Shown here one piece after another: positions 1-9,789 of a stretch of 34,813 bases of DNA. The notes beneath the pieces are model-generated. The model was given only the letters and a program-made list of their open reading frames with translations, did no database searches and was not told where the DNA came from. Position numbers and translations under genes: made by a program. The stretch covers positions 1 through 34,813 of the forward strand of contig JAJFUP010000069.1 in NCBI GenBank assembly GCA_021372395.1, read 5' to 3'. The first letter of the stretch is position 1. Each line of letters opens with the position of its first letter. This DNA is from Deltaproteobacteria bacterium. GTDB taxonomy: Bacteria > Desulfobacterota > Desulfomonilia > UBA1062.

Positions 1-383
1 CGCTTGCTGATCAGGCGGGAAAGGGCATCCTCGATCGTCTTCGTGGTAAAAGGCTTTTCAATATACTCATCCACCCCCAGCTCGGCTGCAGCAGAGATCA
101 CCTCCCTGCTCCCGTATGCGGTGATCAGTATCTTGAAGGAATCAGGGTTCGATTCCTGGGCACGCTTCAGGAATTTCAGCCCGTCCATACCCGGCAGGCG
201 GTAGTCGGTGATGATGATGTCATACCGCTGCCGTCTCAGGGCCGTTATCCCCTCTTCTGCGGTTTCCAGGGCATCGATGTGCATCTCTTCGCTCTTGAAG
301 AACATGCCGAGCGAGTCCCGTATCCACTCGTCGTCGTCGATGAGCAGTACCTTTTTCCCCTTTATCGTGACAAACTGATCCAT
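1..383 (-). CDS. Response regulator receiver domain protein (C-terminus cut by window edge)
   Basis: The first 127 residues of a response regulator are visible; the rest runs off the left edge, so any output domain is unknown. The receiver fold is clear: the acidic pair IDDDEW at residues 15-20, the phosphoacceptor Asp60 in ITDYRLPGMDG, the conserved Thr/Ser position in ILITAY (85-90), and Lys110 in EKPFTT. The start ATG at 383 is preceded by GGGAGAAG at a good distance. The first residues contain no membrane segment. It is read away from the PAS sensor at 959, with a 575-base non-coding gap between them, so a functional link is possible but not shown. It could be a single-domain CheY-like protein or the N-terminus of an NtrC- or HD-GYP-type regulator. 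Confidence 0.9.
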   Translation of the reverse strand, partial: MDQFVTIKGKKVLLIDDDEWIRDSLGMFFKSEEMHIDALETAEEGITALRRQRYDIIITDYRLPGMDGLKFLKRAQESNPDSFKILITAYGSREVISAAAELGVDEYIEKPFTTKTIEDALSRLISK

Positions 384-958
384 TCTTCTCCCAGCGCTAT
401 GAGAATGAGATTGGAGCGTCCTTTCCCGAGTTTCGCCCCGTTTCGATCGAGGTCTTTGTTCTTCATGATCGGTATGTTCCCCCGGGGGTCACCCCGTACC
501 TATCGGGCAATGACTCGAGAGCTTCGATCCCGAGTCGGTACATGGCGGACGATGAAAGCCGCACCGGTCATTGCGGCTGCGTGTATCGAGAAAATTTTGA
601 GTTGTTTTCCCATACCTGTTTCAGGTATCTCCTTCCCTACTCATGGGCGCTGTATGCATTCTTCAGCCCAGGTGTACAGCATAGGGCATGCCAGAGTTGG
701 GCGCAAGTATATCATGCAACAATTCAGTGTGTTGAATATTCTGGGTTTCGGCGGCAAGGTCGTGCATCACAAAAGATTAGAGAAAATTAGAAATTCATGT
801 GGGAAATCTTCGAAAGGTTTTCCCGGGTCCTGTACGGGCATGCCATGGCGCAGCACCGGCAGGGAGAGAGGTGCGGCAAACGGATTGATTGCCGGGAACG
901 CTGACTGTAGTATTATACAGAGGCAAGCAGCGCTCAGGAGAGAAAAGAAGGTGTTTCC
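384..958. other. Intergenic region between divergent signalling genes
   Basis: No convincing gene lies in these 575 bases. The stretch is less GC-rich than its surroundings, particularly 660-800. The only open frames are short, lack good ribosome sites and have no recognisable protein features. It should hold the promoters of the leftward response regulator and the rightward PAS protein; a weak sigma-70-like candidate for the latter is listed separately. A CCCCGGGG palindrome lies near 480-487. I saw no sigma-54 (-24/-12) element here despite the NtrC-type regulator nearby. Confidence 0.5.
885..913 (+). promoter_or_regulatory. Candidate sigma-70-like promoter for the PAS protein at 959
   Basis: TTGATT (885-890) is followed after 17 bases by TAGTAT (908-913), each 4/6 to consensus, about 45 bases before the start codon. 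A TATTAT at 911 overlaps. The match is weak. Confidence 0.25.
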
Positions 959-2341
959 ATGAAGGAAGAAAAAGGGAAACAAACAGAGGCGCACAAGGAC
1001 GGAGAGCAGGTGTATGCAGCGTTCTTCAAGGACGCGAAAGAGGCCATGTTCCTGTCCACGGAAGAAGGTGTCGTCCTGAACATCAACCGGGCGTTTCTCG
1101 ACCTCTTCGGCTATACCCGCAATGAGCTCATCGGAAGAGAGTTGAAGCTGATTCATCTGAACGTCTCCGACAGCAGGCGATGGATGGAAGAAGGCACACC
1201 GGAGGATACGGCAGCTTCCCTCCAGGTGCGCCTCGTCAGGAAGGACGGCTCCGTTTTGGACTCCCGGGTCTCCCTGCAGGGGAGAAAAGCCCCGGACGGC
1301 AAGGTTGAAGGCTTCAGCGGGGTCATTCACGACGTCACAGACATGAAGAAAGAGCACGATGCCCTGCAGAAGAGGGAAATGCTGCTGGGGAAACGCATAA
1401 AAGTGCTCGACTGCCTGAACGAGGTGTCCGATTTCATCGACCGGAAAGGGTTTTCCTTTGAAGAGATTATTCAGAACGTGGCGGAACTTATCCCCCGGGG
1501 CCTGAGCTATTCGGACATCGCCTGTGTCAGGATAAGCATCGACGGGAAAATATACACCACGGAAAGGTTCCAGCAGGCACCGTGGAGAATATCCTGCGAC
1601 ATCATCTCGCGGTTGCAGATCGTGGGGACCATCGAGGTGTTTTATCTCGAAGAGCGGCCGAAAAGCGACGAGGGGCCATTCACGAAAGGGGAAAGGATGC
1701 TTTTGAACGGCGTTGCATCGAGGCTCGGCCGTTCCTATTCGCGCAAGAGGGCCGAGGAGATGCTGCGGGAGAGCGAGGAGAGGTACCGGAGCCTTTTCGA
1801 GGATTCAAGGGACGCCATCTACACCACCTCCAAGGACGGGATACTGCTCGACGCGAACGAGGCCACGCTGGAGCTGTTCGGCTACTCCCGGGAAGAAATG
1901 ATCGGCATGAACATCCAGACGGTATACTGCAGCCAGGACGAGCGGATGCGGTTTCAGAAAGAGATAGAGGAGAAGGGCTCGGTGCGGAGCTATGAGGTCC
2001 TGTTGAAGAACAAGGACGGGCAGATCATGAACTGCCTCTACACCTCGAGCACGAGGAAGTCTTCCGAGGGCATTGTGATCGGGTATCATTCCATCGTGCG
2101 GGACATCACCAGCCGCAAAAGGGCCGAGGAGGAAAGGCAGAGACTGATCCATGAACTTCAGGATGCCCTGGAGAAGATCAAGACGTTGCGGGGCTTCATA
2201 CCCATCTGCGCTTCCTGTAAAAAGATACGGGACGACAAGGGGTACTGGAATCATCTCGAAGAGTACATCGAGATGCATTCCGATGCGGTGTTCAGCCACG
2301 GGCTCTGCCCCGAATGCCAGAGGAAATTCGAGGAGGAGTGA
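959..2341 (+). CDS. PAS-GAF-PAS sensory protein with C-terminal CxxC/CxxC module, no kinase domain
   Basis: This 460-residue cytosolic protein has no signal peptide or membrane span. Order of parts: PAS domain (about 16-130, with FLDLFGYTRNELIG and the DVTDMKK end typical of a PAS S-box), a GAF-like region (about 140-262), a second PAS (about 270-386, with LELFGYSREEMIG and RDITSRKRAEEE), a short coiled coil (385-412), and a 45-residue tail with Cys417, Cys420, Cys450 and Cys453 (ICASCKKIRDDKGYW ... GLCPEC). I know this tail from many PAS proteins of delta-type bacteria; the four Cys could bind zinc, but its function is unsettled. There is no HisKA, HATPase, GGDEF or other output domain, so it must signal through a partner or through the tail. 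AGGAGAGAAAAG sits before the ATG. It ends 58 bases from the convergent NtrC-type gene. Confidence 0.88.
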   Translation: MKEEKGKQTEAHKDGEQVYAAFFKDAKEAMFLSTEEGVVLNINRAFLDLFGYTRNELIGRELKLIHLNVSDSRRWMEEGTPEDTAASLQVRLVRKDGSVLDSRVSLQGRKAPDGKVEGFSGVIHDVTDMKKEHDALQKREMLLGKRIKVLDCLNEVSDFIDRKGFSFEEIIQNVAELIPRGLSYSDIACVRISIDGKIYTTERFQQAPWRISCDIISRLQIVGTIEVFYLEERPKSDEGPFTKGERMLLNGVASRLGRSYSRKRAEEMLRESEERYRSLFEDSRDAIYTTSKDGILLDANEATLELFGYSREEMIGMNIQTVYCSQDERMRFQKEIEEKGSVRSYEVLLKNKDGQIMNCLYTSSTRKSSEGIVIGYHSIVRDITSRKRAEEERQRLIHELQDALEKIKTLRGFIPICASCKKIRDDKGYWNHLEEYIEMHSDAVFSHGLCPECQRKFEEE

Positions 2342-2399
2342 GCCGGAAGGGGTATTTCATGCCAGCGCCGTCCCGGGAGCGAGGTGCTCCGGCACGAGA

Positions 2400-3797
2400 T
2401 CACACGTACTTTTTCCTCCGGTAGCGGAAGGTGTGGTGATTCATGTGAAGAAGCCTGGCCGCCTTGCTCTCGTTGCCGTCGGCCATCCGGAGTGCCTCCT
2501 CGATGTAGAACTTCTCGAAGGCCTTCTCCGCCTGCTCGAAGTCGTAGCCTTCCGGCGGTATCGGGGGGAATGCAGAGGGTGATGGTGTCTTTGTCTGCCG
2601 GATGTCGCCTCTCTCGACAACGGTCTTGTCTATCCCCAGGTCTTTCAGGGTCAGTTCCGGCCCGTTGCCGACCAGAACCCCCCGCTCGATGAGGTTCTTC
2701 AACTCACGGACATTTCCCGACCAGGGATGTCTCTTCAGGGCGTCTTGAGCCTCGGCGGACAGTGCAATGAATTTCTTGTCGAATTTTTGGCTGAACCTGA
2801 CCAGGAAGTGATTTGCGAGGGGAAGGATATCTCCCGGCCGCTCGTTCAGGGAAGGGACGTGAACCGTGATGACACTCAGCCGGTAGAACAGGTCGCTCCT
2901 GAACAGGCCCTGCTCTATCATGCCGCCCAGGTCCTTGTTCGTGGCGGAGACGACCCGGGTGCGGATATGCAGCTTCTGCGTCGAGCCGACCCGGTAGAAC
3001 TCCCCGTTTTCCAGGAAACGCAGGAGCTTTGCCTGGGCCTCCAGGCTGAGGTCTCCCACCTCGTCGAGAAACAGGGTTCCCTCCGCAGCATCTTCGAGAA
3101 GGCCCTTTTTGCCCAGGGGCGAGGCGCCGCTGAAGGCACCCTTTTCATACCCGAAGAGCTCGCTCTCGATGAGGTCCCGGGGCATGGTGGCACAGTTGAC
3201 CGTCACATACGGTCCTTTGAAGTTCGGGCTCCTGTAGTGGATGGAACTGGCGATCAGCTCCTTGCCCGTACCGGTTTCGCCCAGGATGAGGATGGGGGTG
3301 TCGGGGCTCTTTGCCACGGAGGCGATGAAGTCCATGATGTCCTGGATCTCGTTACTCTCGGCGATGAAACAGGGGAGGTTTTCCCGGAGGTACCCTTCCT
3401 GGAGAACCCGGATCTCCTTCCTGAGGCGGATGGATTCCAAGGCATTTCCGATGGTGATCATGAGGCTGTCCATGTGGATGGGCTTCACGACGTAATCATA
3501 GGCGCCGAGCTTCATGGCGGATATGACCGTATCGATGTCCTCGTACGCGGTGATCATGATCACCAGGATATCGGGCGAGATCTCCCGGATCTTCCGCAGG
3601 GCATCGATGCCGTTCATCCCCGGAAGCCCGATGTCGAGCAGGATAAGGTCGGGCAGCGACGTTTTTATGCGTTCAAGGGCGGTTTCCGCCGTGGCGAAGG
3701 CCTCGATGTCGTACTCCGGGACCAGCGCCATGCAGATCCCCTCGCGGATGGACTCCTCGTCATCGATGAGCGCCAGCGAGAATTTCACCATCCTCAT
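2400..3797 (-). CDS. NtrC-family sigma-54-dependent response regulator
   Basis: The 465-residue protein has the full NtrC layout. The receiver domain (about 5-120) has the acidic pair DDE at 12-14, Asp55 as phosphoacceptor in LLDIGLPG, and Lys105. The AAA+ domain (about 143-375) has Walker A GETGTGKE (173-180), Walker B TLFLDEVGD (241-249) and an arginine-finger region FRSDLFYRL (299-307). The Fis-type helix-turn-helix is at 428-462. The sigma-54 contact loop reads GAFSGA (220-225) rather than the usual GAFTGA; Ser is a conservative change. By family it hydrolyses ATP to open sigma-54 promoters when phosphorylated. Its ATG overlaps the TGA of the upstream kinase by 4 bases, so the two are coupled and presumably form a cognate pair. 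An in-frame ATG two codons later (3791) has better spacing from the AGGGG and could be the true start. Confidence 0.95.
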   Translation of the reverse strand: MRMVKFSLALIDDEESIREGICMALVPEYDIEAFATAETALERIKTSLPDLILLDIGLPGMNGIDALRKIREISPDILVIMITAYEDIDTVISAMKLGAYDYVVKPIHMDSLMITIGNALESIRLRKEIRVLQEGYLRENLPCFIAESNEIQDIMDFIASVAKSPDTPILILGETGTGKELIASSIHYRSPNFKGPYVTVNCATMPRDLIESELFGYEKGAFSGASPLGKKGLLEDAAEGTLFLDEVGDLSLEAQAKLLRFLENGEFYRVGSTQKLHIRTRVVSATNKDLGGMIEQGLFRSDLFYRLSVITVHVPSLNERPGDILPLANHFLVRFSQKFDKKFIALSAEAQDALKRHPWSGNVRELKNLIERGVLVGNGPELTLKDLGIDKTVVERGDIRQTKTPSPSAFPPIPPEGYDFEQAEKAFEKFYIEEALRMADGNESKAARLLHMNHHTFRYRRKKYV

Positions 3798-5326
3798 GAG
3801 CCCCTTTTCTGCATCGGGAGGAGGATGGTGAACTCCGCCCCCCCGAGATTACAGGAAGAAACTTTTAGAGCGCCGCCATGATCCTGGATGATCCGGTGAG
3901 ACAGGCTCAGGCCGATGCCGGTCGACCCGTTTTTCGTCGTGTAAAACGGGTCGAAGATCTTCTGCTTCTGGCTCCACGGGATGCCGGGCCCGGAATCCGA
4001 GACCCTGATGACGAGAAACTCGCCCGCAAGGGCGGTCGTTATCCGGATTTTTTTCCCGTCATCCATCTCCTTCATGGCCTCAGCCGCGTTCATGATGAGG
4101 TTCAACATCACCTGCTCGATGAGTTGCGGGTCGGCATAGCAGGCAGGCAGGCCTTCCTGGAGCACGGTTTCGAGCTCTATCCCGGTTTTGTGCAGCGTGA
4201 CGGAGGAGAGCCCCAGGGCCTCCTGGATGGGGGCGTGGATGTCGATGAGCACGAGCCGTGGTTCGGAAGGCTTGGAAAAGTCCATGACGCGTCTGATAAC
4301 GGACTCGATCTTGGAGGAGGCCGACTGGATCTTGCCCAGCACATCCCGTATCTTCTCGGCATTCTCCCCCTGAGAGGAGAGCCTTCCCAGGGTGTCCAGG
4401 TAGATGTTGATCCCCGAGAGGGGGTTCCTGATCTCGTGGGCGATGCCTGCTGCAACGTGACCCAGCGAGGTCATCCTGTCCTGGATGTTGAGCATGCGGT
4501 CTATCTCCCGTGCCTTGGTCACGTCCATCTGGTTGATCAGCACCGCCATCTTCCCATTGTACTCGATGAGGTTCGCCCTGCAGTGGAGACACTTCATGTC
4601 GGCTTCGTCGGAGGAATCCCCGGCGGGGAAAAACCTGATGTCCACGCCGGAAGACTGGGGCTGCCCGGACATGGCCGAACTGTACATCTGGGTGAGCTTG
4701 TCCGCATCATCGGGGTGGATCCTGGAATACATCGACGGGTAGTGCGTGTCCGGCACGGGGCCGAAGAGCCGCTGCTGTTCGGGGTTCCGGTACACGATCT
4801 TTTCGTCCTGGATGATGGAGATGCCGGTGGGAGAATTCTCCACCAGCTCGCGGAAGTCCTGCTCGCTCTTTTTCAATCCTTCTTCCGCCTGCTTTATCTC
4901 CGTGATGTCGTGTCCCACGGAGATGATGGCGCCGGTGGGCAGGCGGAAGTTGGCCCACACCTGGATGCGTTTGGACGAGTCCCGGGCGGTCGCCGTATAC
5001 TCCCGGAAGATGCCGTCCGCCCGGATCTGGTCTTTGAGCACCATGCTGCGCAGTTCCTGGTCCGGAAAGATCAGGGCAAGCGGGTCGTTGGAGGACAGGA
5101 TCTCTTCCTCGGTCCAGCCGAGCATCTTTTCGCACTCTTTGTTCCAGAGGACCCCGCCGCCTTCATATTGGAAGGCGTCTATCATGACCGGTGCGTTTTC
5201 ATACACCATCCGGAATTTCTCTTCTTTTTCCCAGAGTGATCGGATGGTTTCTTCCAGTGCGGATTTCTGATCCGCCAACTCCCGTATTCTCTTCTCCAAC
5301 TTTTCGCATGAGAGTTCTTCTGCCAT
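3794..5326 (-). CDS. Cytosolic PAS-PAS sensor histidine kinase
   Basis: The 510-residue soluble kinase is the partner of the NtrC-type regulator that follows with a 4-base overlap. It begins with a coiled coil (about 8-38), then PAS 1 (about 35-148, ending VGHDITEIKQAEE), PAS 2 (about 155-275, ending INQMDVTKARE), a HisKA dimerisation helix with His297 in GIAHEIRNPLSG, and an HATPase domain with N-box MLNLIMNAAEA (407-417), G1 DSGPGIP (444-450) and G2 GSTGIGLSLS (467-476). All catalytic motifs are intact. No transmembrane segment is present, so it reads a cytosolic signal. The reading frame is open a further 23 codons upstream, but the ATG at 5326 has AAGGTG seven bases before it and lies downstream of a plausible promoter, so I chose it. 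PAS 2 carries a CLHC motif (246-249). Confidence 0.93.
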   Translation of the reverse strand: MAEELSCEKLEKRIRELADQKSALEETIRSLWEKEEKFRMVYENAPVMIDAFQYEGGGVLWNKECEKMLGWTEEEILSSNDPLALIFPDQELRSMVLKDQIRADGIFREYTATARDSSKRIQVWANFRLPTGAIISVGHDITEIKQAEEGLKKSEQDFRELVENSPTGISIIQDEKIVYRNPEQQRLFGPVPDTHYPSMYSRIHPDDADKLTQMYSSAMSGQPQSSGVDIRFFPAGDSSDEADMKCLHCRANLIEYNGKMAVLINQMDVTKAREIDRMLNIQDRMTSLGHVAAGIAHEIRNPLSGINIYLDTLGRLSSQGENAEKIRDVLGKIQSASSKIESVIRRVMDFSKPSEPRLVLIDIHAPIQEALGLSSVTLHKTGIELETVLQEGLPACYADPQLIEQVMLNLIMNAAEAMKEMDDGKKIRITTALAGEFLVIRVSDSGPGIPWSQKQKIFDPFYTTKNGSTGIGLSLSHRIIQDHGGALKVSSCNLGGAEFTILLPMQKRGS

Positions 5327-5366
5327 GGGGAAACACCTTATTCCATACCTGATAGGGTCGCAATCC

Positions 5367-5395
5367 TCTATATACAAGAGATGCCGAATTCGCAA
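5367..5395 (-). promoter_or_regulatory. Candidate sigma-70 promoter of the kinase/NtrC operon
   Basis: On the minus strand TTGCGA (5395-5390), a 17-base spacer and TATAGA (5372-5367) lie about 40 bases before the kinase start at 5326. Both hexamers match consensus 4/6. It would lie inside a longer reading of the kinase gene, which supports the shorter start. Confidence 0.4.
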
Positions 5396-5618
5396 GGGAT
5401 CGGAAGGCGGCAGCAGCCCGTCTTTTCACGAACACCCCGGAGCGGCCGTGTCGCCCCCGCTGTGTCCCTGCGCCGTTGCCTGCCGGGAAGGGTCTATTTT
5501 GCCCTTTCAATTTCAGCCGCAGTTAGGTAAATAAACTGCTTTCTTGCGAGAAGAACGCCATGATAACACGACACTTGTTTCTTTCGGGCAAGCTGGCCCA
5601 TGAAAGGAATTTTCGATC

Positions 5619-6503
5619 ATGAAAGAGGCGATACAGCGGGCGAAGGTCCTGGTGGAGGCCCTCCCATATATCAGGGACTTCCACGGGAAGAGAATCGTGG
5701 TCAAGTACGGCGGCCATGCCATGGTGGACCCCGAACTGAAGCAGGTGTTCGCCAGGCAGATCATCCTCTTCCAGTACATCGGCCTTCAGGTGGTGGTGGT
5801 GCACGGGGGAGGCCCGCAGATCAGCTCCGTGCTGGGCCAGATGGGGATCAAGTCGAGCTTCATCGACGGCAAGCGCATCACCGATGACAAGACCATGGAC
5901 GTCGTGGAGATGGTGCTCGCCGGCGGGGTGAACAAGGAGATCGTGAACCTCATCAACACCGAGGGCGGCAGGGCCGTGGGCCTCTCGGGCAAGGACGGGG
6001 GGCTCATCAAGGCCAGGAAGCTCTACTACTCGCGCAAAAAGGCCGACGGCACCACGCAGGCCGACATCGACATGGGGCACGTGGGTGAGGTGACCGAGAT
6101 CAATCCCGAGATCATCGATGTGGTGGAGAAGGCCGGATTCGTCGCCGTGATTGCACCATCGGGCGTGGGCAAAGACGGGGCGACCTACAACATCAATGCA
6201 GACACGGTGGCAGCGGAGATCGCGAGCCATCTCAAGGTTGAGAAGCTCATCATCCTCACCGATGAAACAGGCGTACTCGACAGCAAAGGCAAGCTCATCT
6301 CGAGCCTGAAATATGAAGAGATCCCGGGGCTCATCTCGTCGGGCGTGGTCACGGGGGGCATGATCCCGAAGCTCGAATGCTGCATGAAGGCCCTGGACAA
6401 CGGCGTCATGAAGGCACACATCGTAGACGGCAGGATTCCCTACTCGATCCTTCTCGAGCTCTTCACGGATTCCGGCATCGGCACTCAGGTCGTGAAGGAG
6501 TAA
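5619..6503 (+). CDS. argB: Acetylglutamate kinase
   Basis: ArgB phosphorylates N-acetyl-L-glutamate with ATP, the second step of arginine synthesis. The 294-residue protein has the amino-acid-kinase fold signatures: VVKYGGHAM (27-35, Lys29), VHGGGPQI (61-68), NADTVAAEIA (193-202) and LTDETGVL (213-220). It is longer than the roughly 258-residue E. coli enzyme, with an extra N-terminal helix (about 1-20); in the family this extension marks the hexameric, arginine-inhibited form, so feedback inhibition by arginine is likely (inference). AAAGGA precedes the ATG. It opens a 14-gene rightward run and is followed by argD after 5 bases. The 292 bases upstream show no clear promoter or arginine-repressor site that I can defend. 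Confidence 0.97.
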   Translation: MKEAIQRAKVLVEALPYIRDFHGKRIVVKYGGHAMVDPELKQVFARQIILFQYIGLQVVVVHGGGPQISSVLGQMGIKSSFIDGKRITDDKTMDVVEMVLAGGVNKEIVNLINTEGGRAVGLSGKDGGLIKARKLYYSRKKADGTTQADIDMGHVGEVTEINPEIIDVVEKAGFVAVIAPSGVGKDGATYNINADTVAAEIASHLKVEKLIILTDETGVLDSKGKLISSLKYEEIPGLISSGVVTGGMIPKLECCMKALDNGVMKAHIVDGRIPYSILLELFTDSGIGTQVVKE

Positions 6504-6508
6504 TACCC

Positions 6509-7671
6509 ATGGATCACGTGATGAATACGTACTCCCGGCAGGGCGTCTCCATTGCACGGGGCAAGGGCTGCCTCGTGTGGGACGAAACCGGCAGGCAGTA
6601 TCTGGATATGGTCTCGGGCATCGCCGTGTGCAACCTCGGCCATGCCCATTCCGCGGTGGTACAGGCCTTGAAGGACCAGGCGGAGAAGCTCTTCCACTGC
6701 TCCAACCTCTATGGGATCCCCCAGCAGGAGACGCTCGGACGCATGATAGGGGAGAACTCGTTTCCCTCCCGGGTCTTCTTTTGCAACTCGGGGGCCGAGG
6801 CCAACGAGGCGGCCATAAAGCTCGCAAGGCGCTTCTGCAATGCCCGAGGCAAAAGGGGGTCCTTCATCATCACCTGCGACGGCTCCTTCCACGGCAGGAC
6901 GCTGGCCACCATGGCAGCCACGGGCCAGACCAAGTTCAGGAAGGGGTATGACCCCATCCCCGCAGGCTTCCTCACCGTCCCCTACGGAGACATACCGGCC
7001 CTGAAGGCAGCCGTCACCGACGAGGTCGGGGCGGTGATGCTGGAGCCCATCCAGGGAGAGGGCGGGGTGAACATCCCGCCTCAAGGCTATCTGAAGCAGG
7101 TCAGGGAGCTGTGCGACGATCTCGGGCTCCTGCTCGTGCTTGACGAGGTGCAGACCGGCATGGCCAGGACGGGGAAGATGTTCGCATACCTGCACGAAGG
7201 GATTACGCCCGATATCATGACCCTTGCCAAGGCCCTCGGAAACGGCTTTCCCGTAGGAGCCGCCGTGGCACGGCCCGAGGTGGCAGAGGCCTTCACGCCG
7301 GGCTCCCACGCATCGACCTTCGGCGGGAACCCGCTGGCCATGGCATGCGCCATCGCGACGGTCTCCACGATGGTAAAGGATGACATCCCGGGGCAGGCCG
7401 CCCGCAGGGGTGCATACCTGAAAGAGAGCCTCGAAGGGCTCAAAGGGACTCACCCGGCGCTTCGCGAGGTGAGAGGCAGGGGGCTCATGGTGGGGGCGGA
7501 TTTCGAGAGCGACATCTCCTTTTTCCCCCAGGCCGGCATCGAGCACGGCATCCTCCTGAACGTCATCCAGGGACGCATCCTCAGGCTCGTGCCCCCGCTC
7601 GTCATAAGCACGCAGGAGATCGATCAGGCCGTGGAAACCATTCACACCATCCTCAGGGAGAAGGGGCTGTG

Positions 7672-7672
<1 letters not shown>
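6509..7672 (+). CDS. argD: Acetylornithine aminotransferase
   Basis: ArgD is a PLP enzyme that moves an amino group from glutamate to N-acetylglutamate semialdehyde; the same family often also serves N-succinyl-diaminopimelate synthesis. The 387-residue protein shows class III aminotransferase marks: FCNSGAEANEAAIK (91-104), FHGRTLATM (127-135), Asp212 in LDEVQTGMARTG, and the PLP lysine Lys241 in TLAKALGNGFPVGA. STFGGNPLA (269-277) completes the active site. The frame is open further upstream inside argB, but the ATG at 6509 has AAGGAG eight bases before it and gives the usual family N-terminus. The last base of its TGA is the first base of the argF ATG. Confidence 0.96.
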
Positions 7673-8574
<902 letters not shown>

Positions 8575-8586
8575 AGGAGACATCAT

Positions 8587-9789
8587 ATGGACTCGAAAAA
8601 GGTGATTCTGGCATATTCGGGCGGCCTCGACACATCGGTTATCCTCAAGTGGCTTCAGGATGAATTCGATTACGAGGTGATCTGTTACTGTGCCGACCTC
8701 GGCCAGGCCGAGGAACTCGACGGCCTCGAAGACAAGGCCAAGAAGACCGGCGCCTCGAAGATCTATATCGAAGACCTCAGGGAGGAGTTCGTGCGGGACT
8801 ACGTGTTCCCTGCATACCGGGCCGACGTGGCGTACGAGGGCCTGTACCTCCTGGGGACATCCCTTGCCAGACCGCTCATCGCCAAGCGCCTCGTGGACGT
8901 GGCCAGGAAGGAAGGCGCCCACGCCGTTGCCCACGGCGCCACGGGCAAGGGCAACGACCAGGTTCGCTTCGAGCTCGGCTGCTGGGCCCTCTATCCCGAG
9001 ATCAAGATCATCGCCCCCTGGAAGATGGATGAGTGGAAGCTGACATCGCGGGAGAAGATGATCGATTATGCCAAGAAGCACGGCATCGATGTCCCGGTCA
9101 CCAAGAAAAAGCCCTACAGCATGGACAGAAACCTCCTGCACATCAGCTTCGAGGGGGGGATCCTGGAAGACCTCTGGAACGAGCCGGACGAAAGCATGTT
9201 CGTGCTCTCGTGCTCTCCCGAAAAGGCCCCGGACAAACCGACGTCCGTGGTGATATCCTTCCACAACGGCGATCCCGTGGCCATAGACGGCAAAAAGATG
9301 AGCCCGGCCAATCTGCTCGCGAAGCTCAACGAACTGGGAGGGGCCAACGGCATCGGGCGTGTCGACATCGTGGAAAACCGCTACATCGGCATGAAATCGC
9401 GCGGCGTGTACGAGACGCCTGGCGGGACCATCCTGAAGGCGGCCCACCGCGGGATCGAGCAGATCACCATGGACAAGGAAGTCATGCACCTCAGGGACGA
9501 GCTCATGCCCCGATATGCTGCGCTCGTCTACAACGGCTACTGGTTCTCGCCCGAGAGGGAGGTCCTCCAGACCCTCATCGACGAGTCCCAGAAAGGCGTG
9601 ACCGGCGACGTGAGGGTGAAGCTCTACAAGGGCAACTGCATGGTCACGGGGAGGAAGGCCGAAGTCTCCCTCTACAACCCGGAGATCGCCACCTTCGGAG
9701 AGGACATGGTGTACGACCAGAAGGACGCCGCCGGTTTCATCCGGCTCAATGCGCTCCGGCTCAAGGTGAGGGCCCAGGTGAAAAAATGA
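8587..9789 (+). CDS. argG: Argininosuccinate synthase
   Basis: ArgG condenses citrulline and aspartate using ATP. The 400-residue protein starts [10 protein letters not shown] and carries the N-type ATP pyrophosphatase P-loop YSGGLDTS (10-17). Other family blocks are [16 protein letters not shown], the substrate-binding YETPGGTI and [18 protein letters not shown] lies seven bases before the ATG. The gene overlaps argH by four bases (ATGA), indicating translational coupling of the last two steps. Length is that of the standard bacterial type I enzyme. Confidence 0.97.
   Translation: MDSKKVILAYSGGLDTSVILKWLQDEFDYEVICYCADLGQAEELDGLEDKAKKTGASKIYIEDLREEFVRDYVFPAYRADVAYEGLYLLGTSLARPLIAKRLVDVARKEGAHAVAHGATGKGNDQVRFELGCWALYPEIKIIAPWKMDEWKLTSREKMIDYAKKHGIDVPVTKKKPYSMDRNLLHISFEGGILEDLWNEPDESMFVLSCSPEKAPDKPTSVVISFHNGDPVAIDGKKMSPANLLAKLNELGGANGIGRVDIVENRYIGMKSRGVYETPGGTILKAAHRGIEQITMDKEVMHLRDELMPRYAALVYNGYWFSPEREVLQTLIDESQKGVTGDVRVKLYKGNCMVTGRKAEVSLYNPEIATFGEDMVYDQKDAAGFIRLNALRLKVRAQVKK

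Noticed and set aside
144-165. T-loop-like GGTTCGATTCCTG suggesting a tRNA
   Set aside because: It lies inside the response regulator reading frame and no acceptor stem or anticodon arm surrounds it.
2342-2399. Intrinsic terminator between convergent genes
   Set aside because: A GGAGC/GCTCC hairpin exists around 2376-2395 but no T-run follows on either strand.
3878-5239. Long open frame on + opposite the histidine kinase
   Set aside because: Antisense shadow of a GC-rich gene; no domain motif or ribosome site, while the minus-strand kinase has every catalytic motif.
9033-9785. N-terminal extension of argH running through argG
   Set aside because: Translation before 9786 is out of frame with argG and looks like noise; the ATG at 9786 gives the normal argH start.
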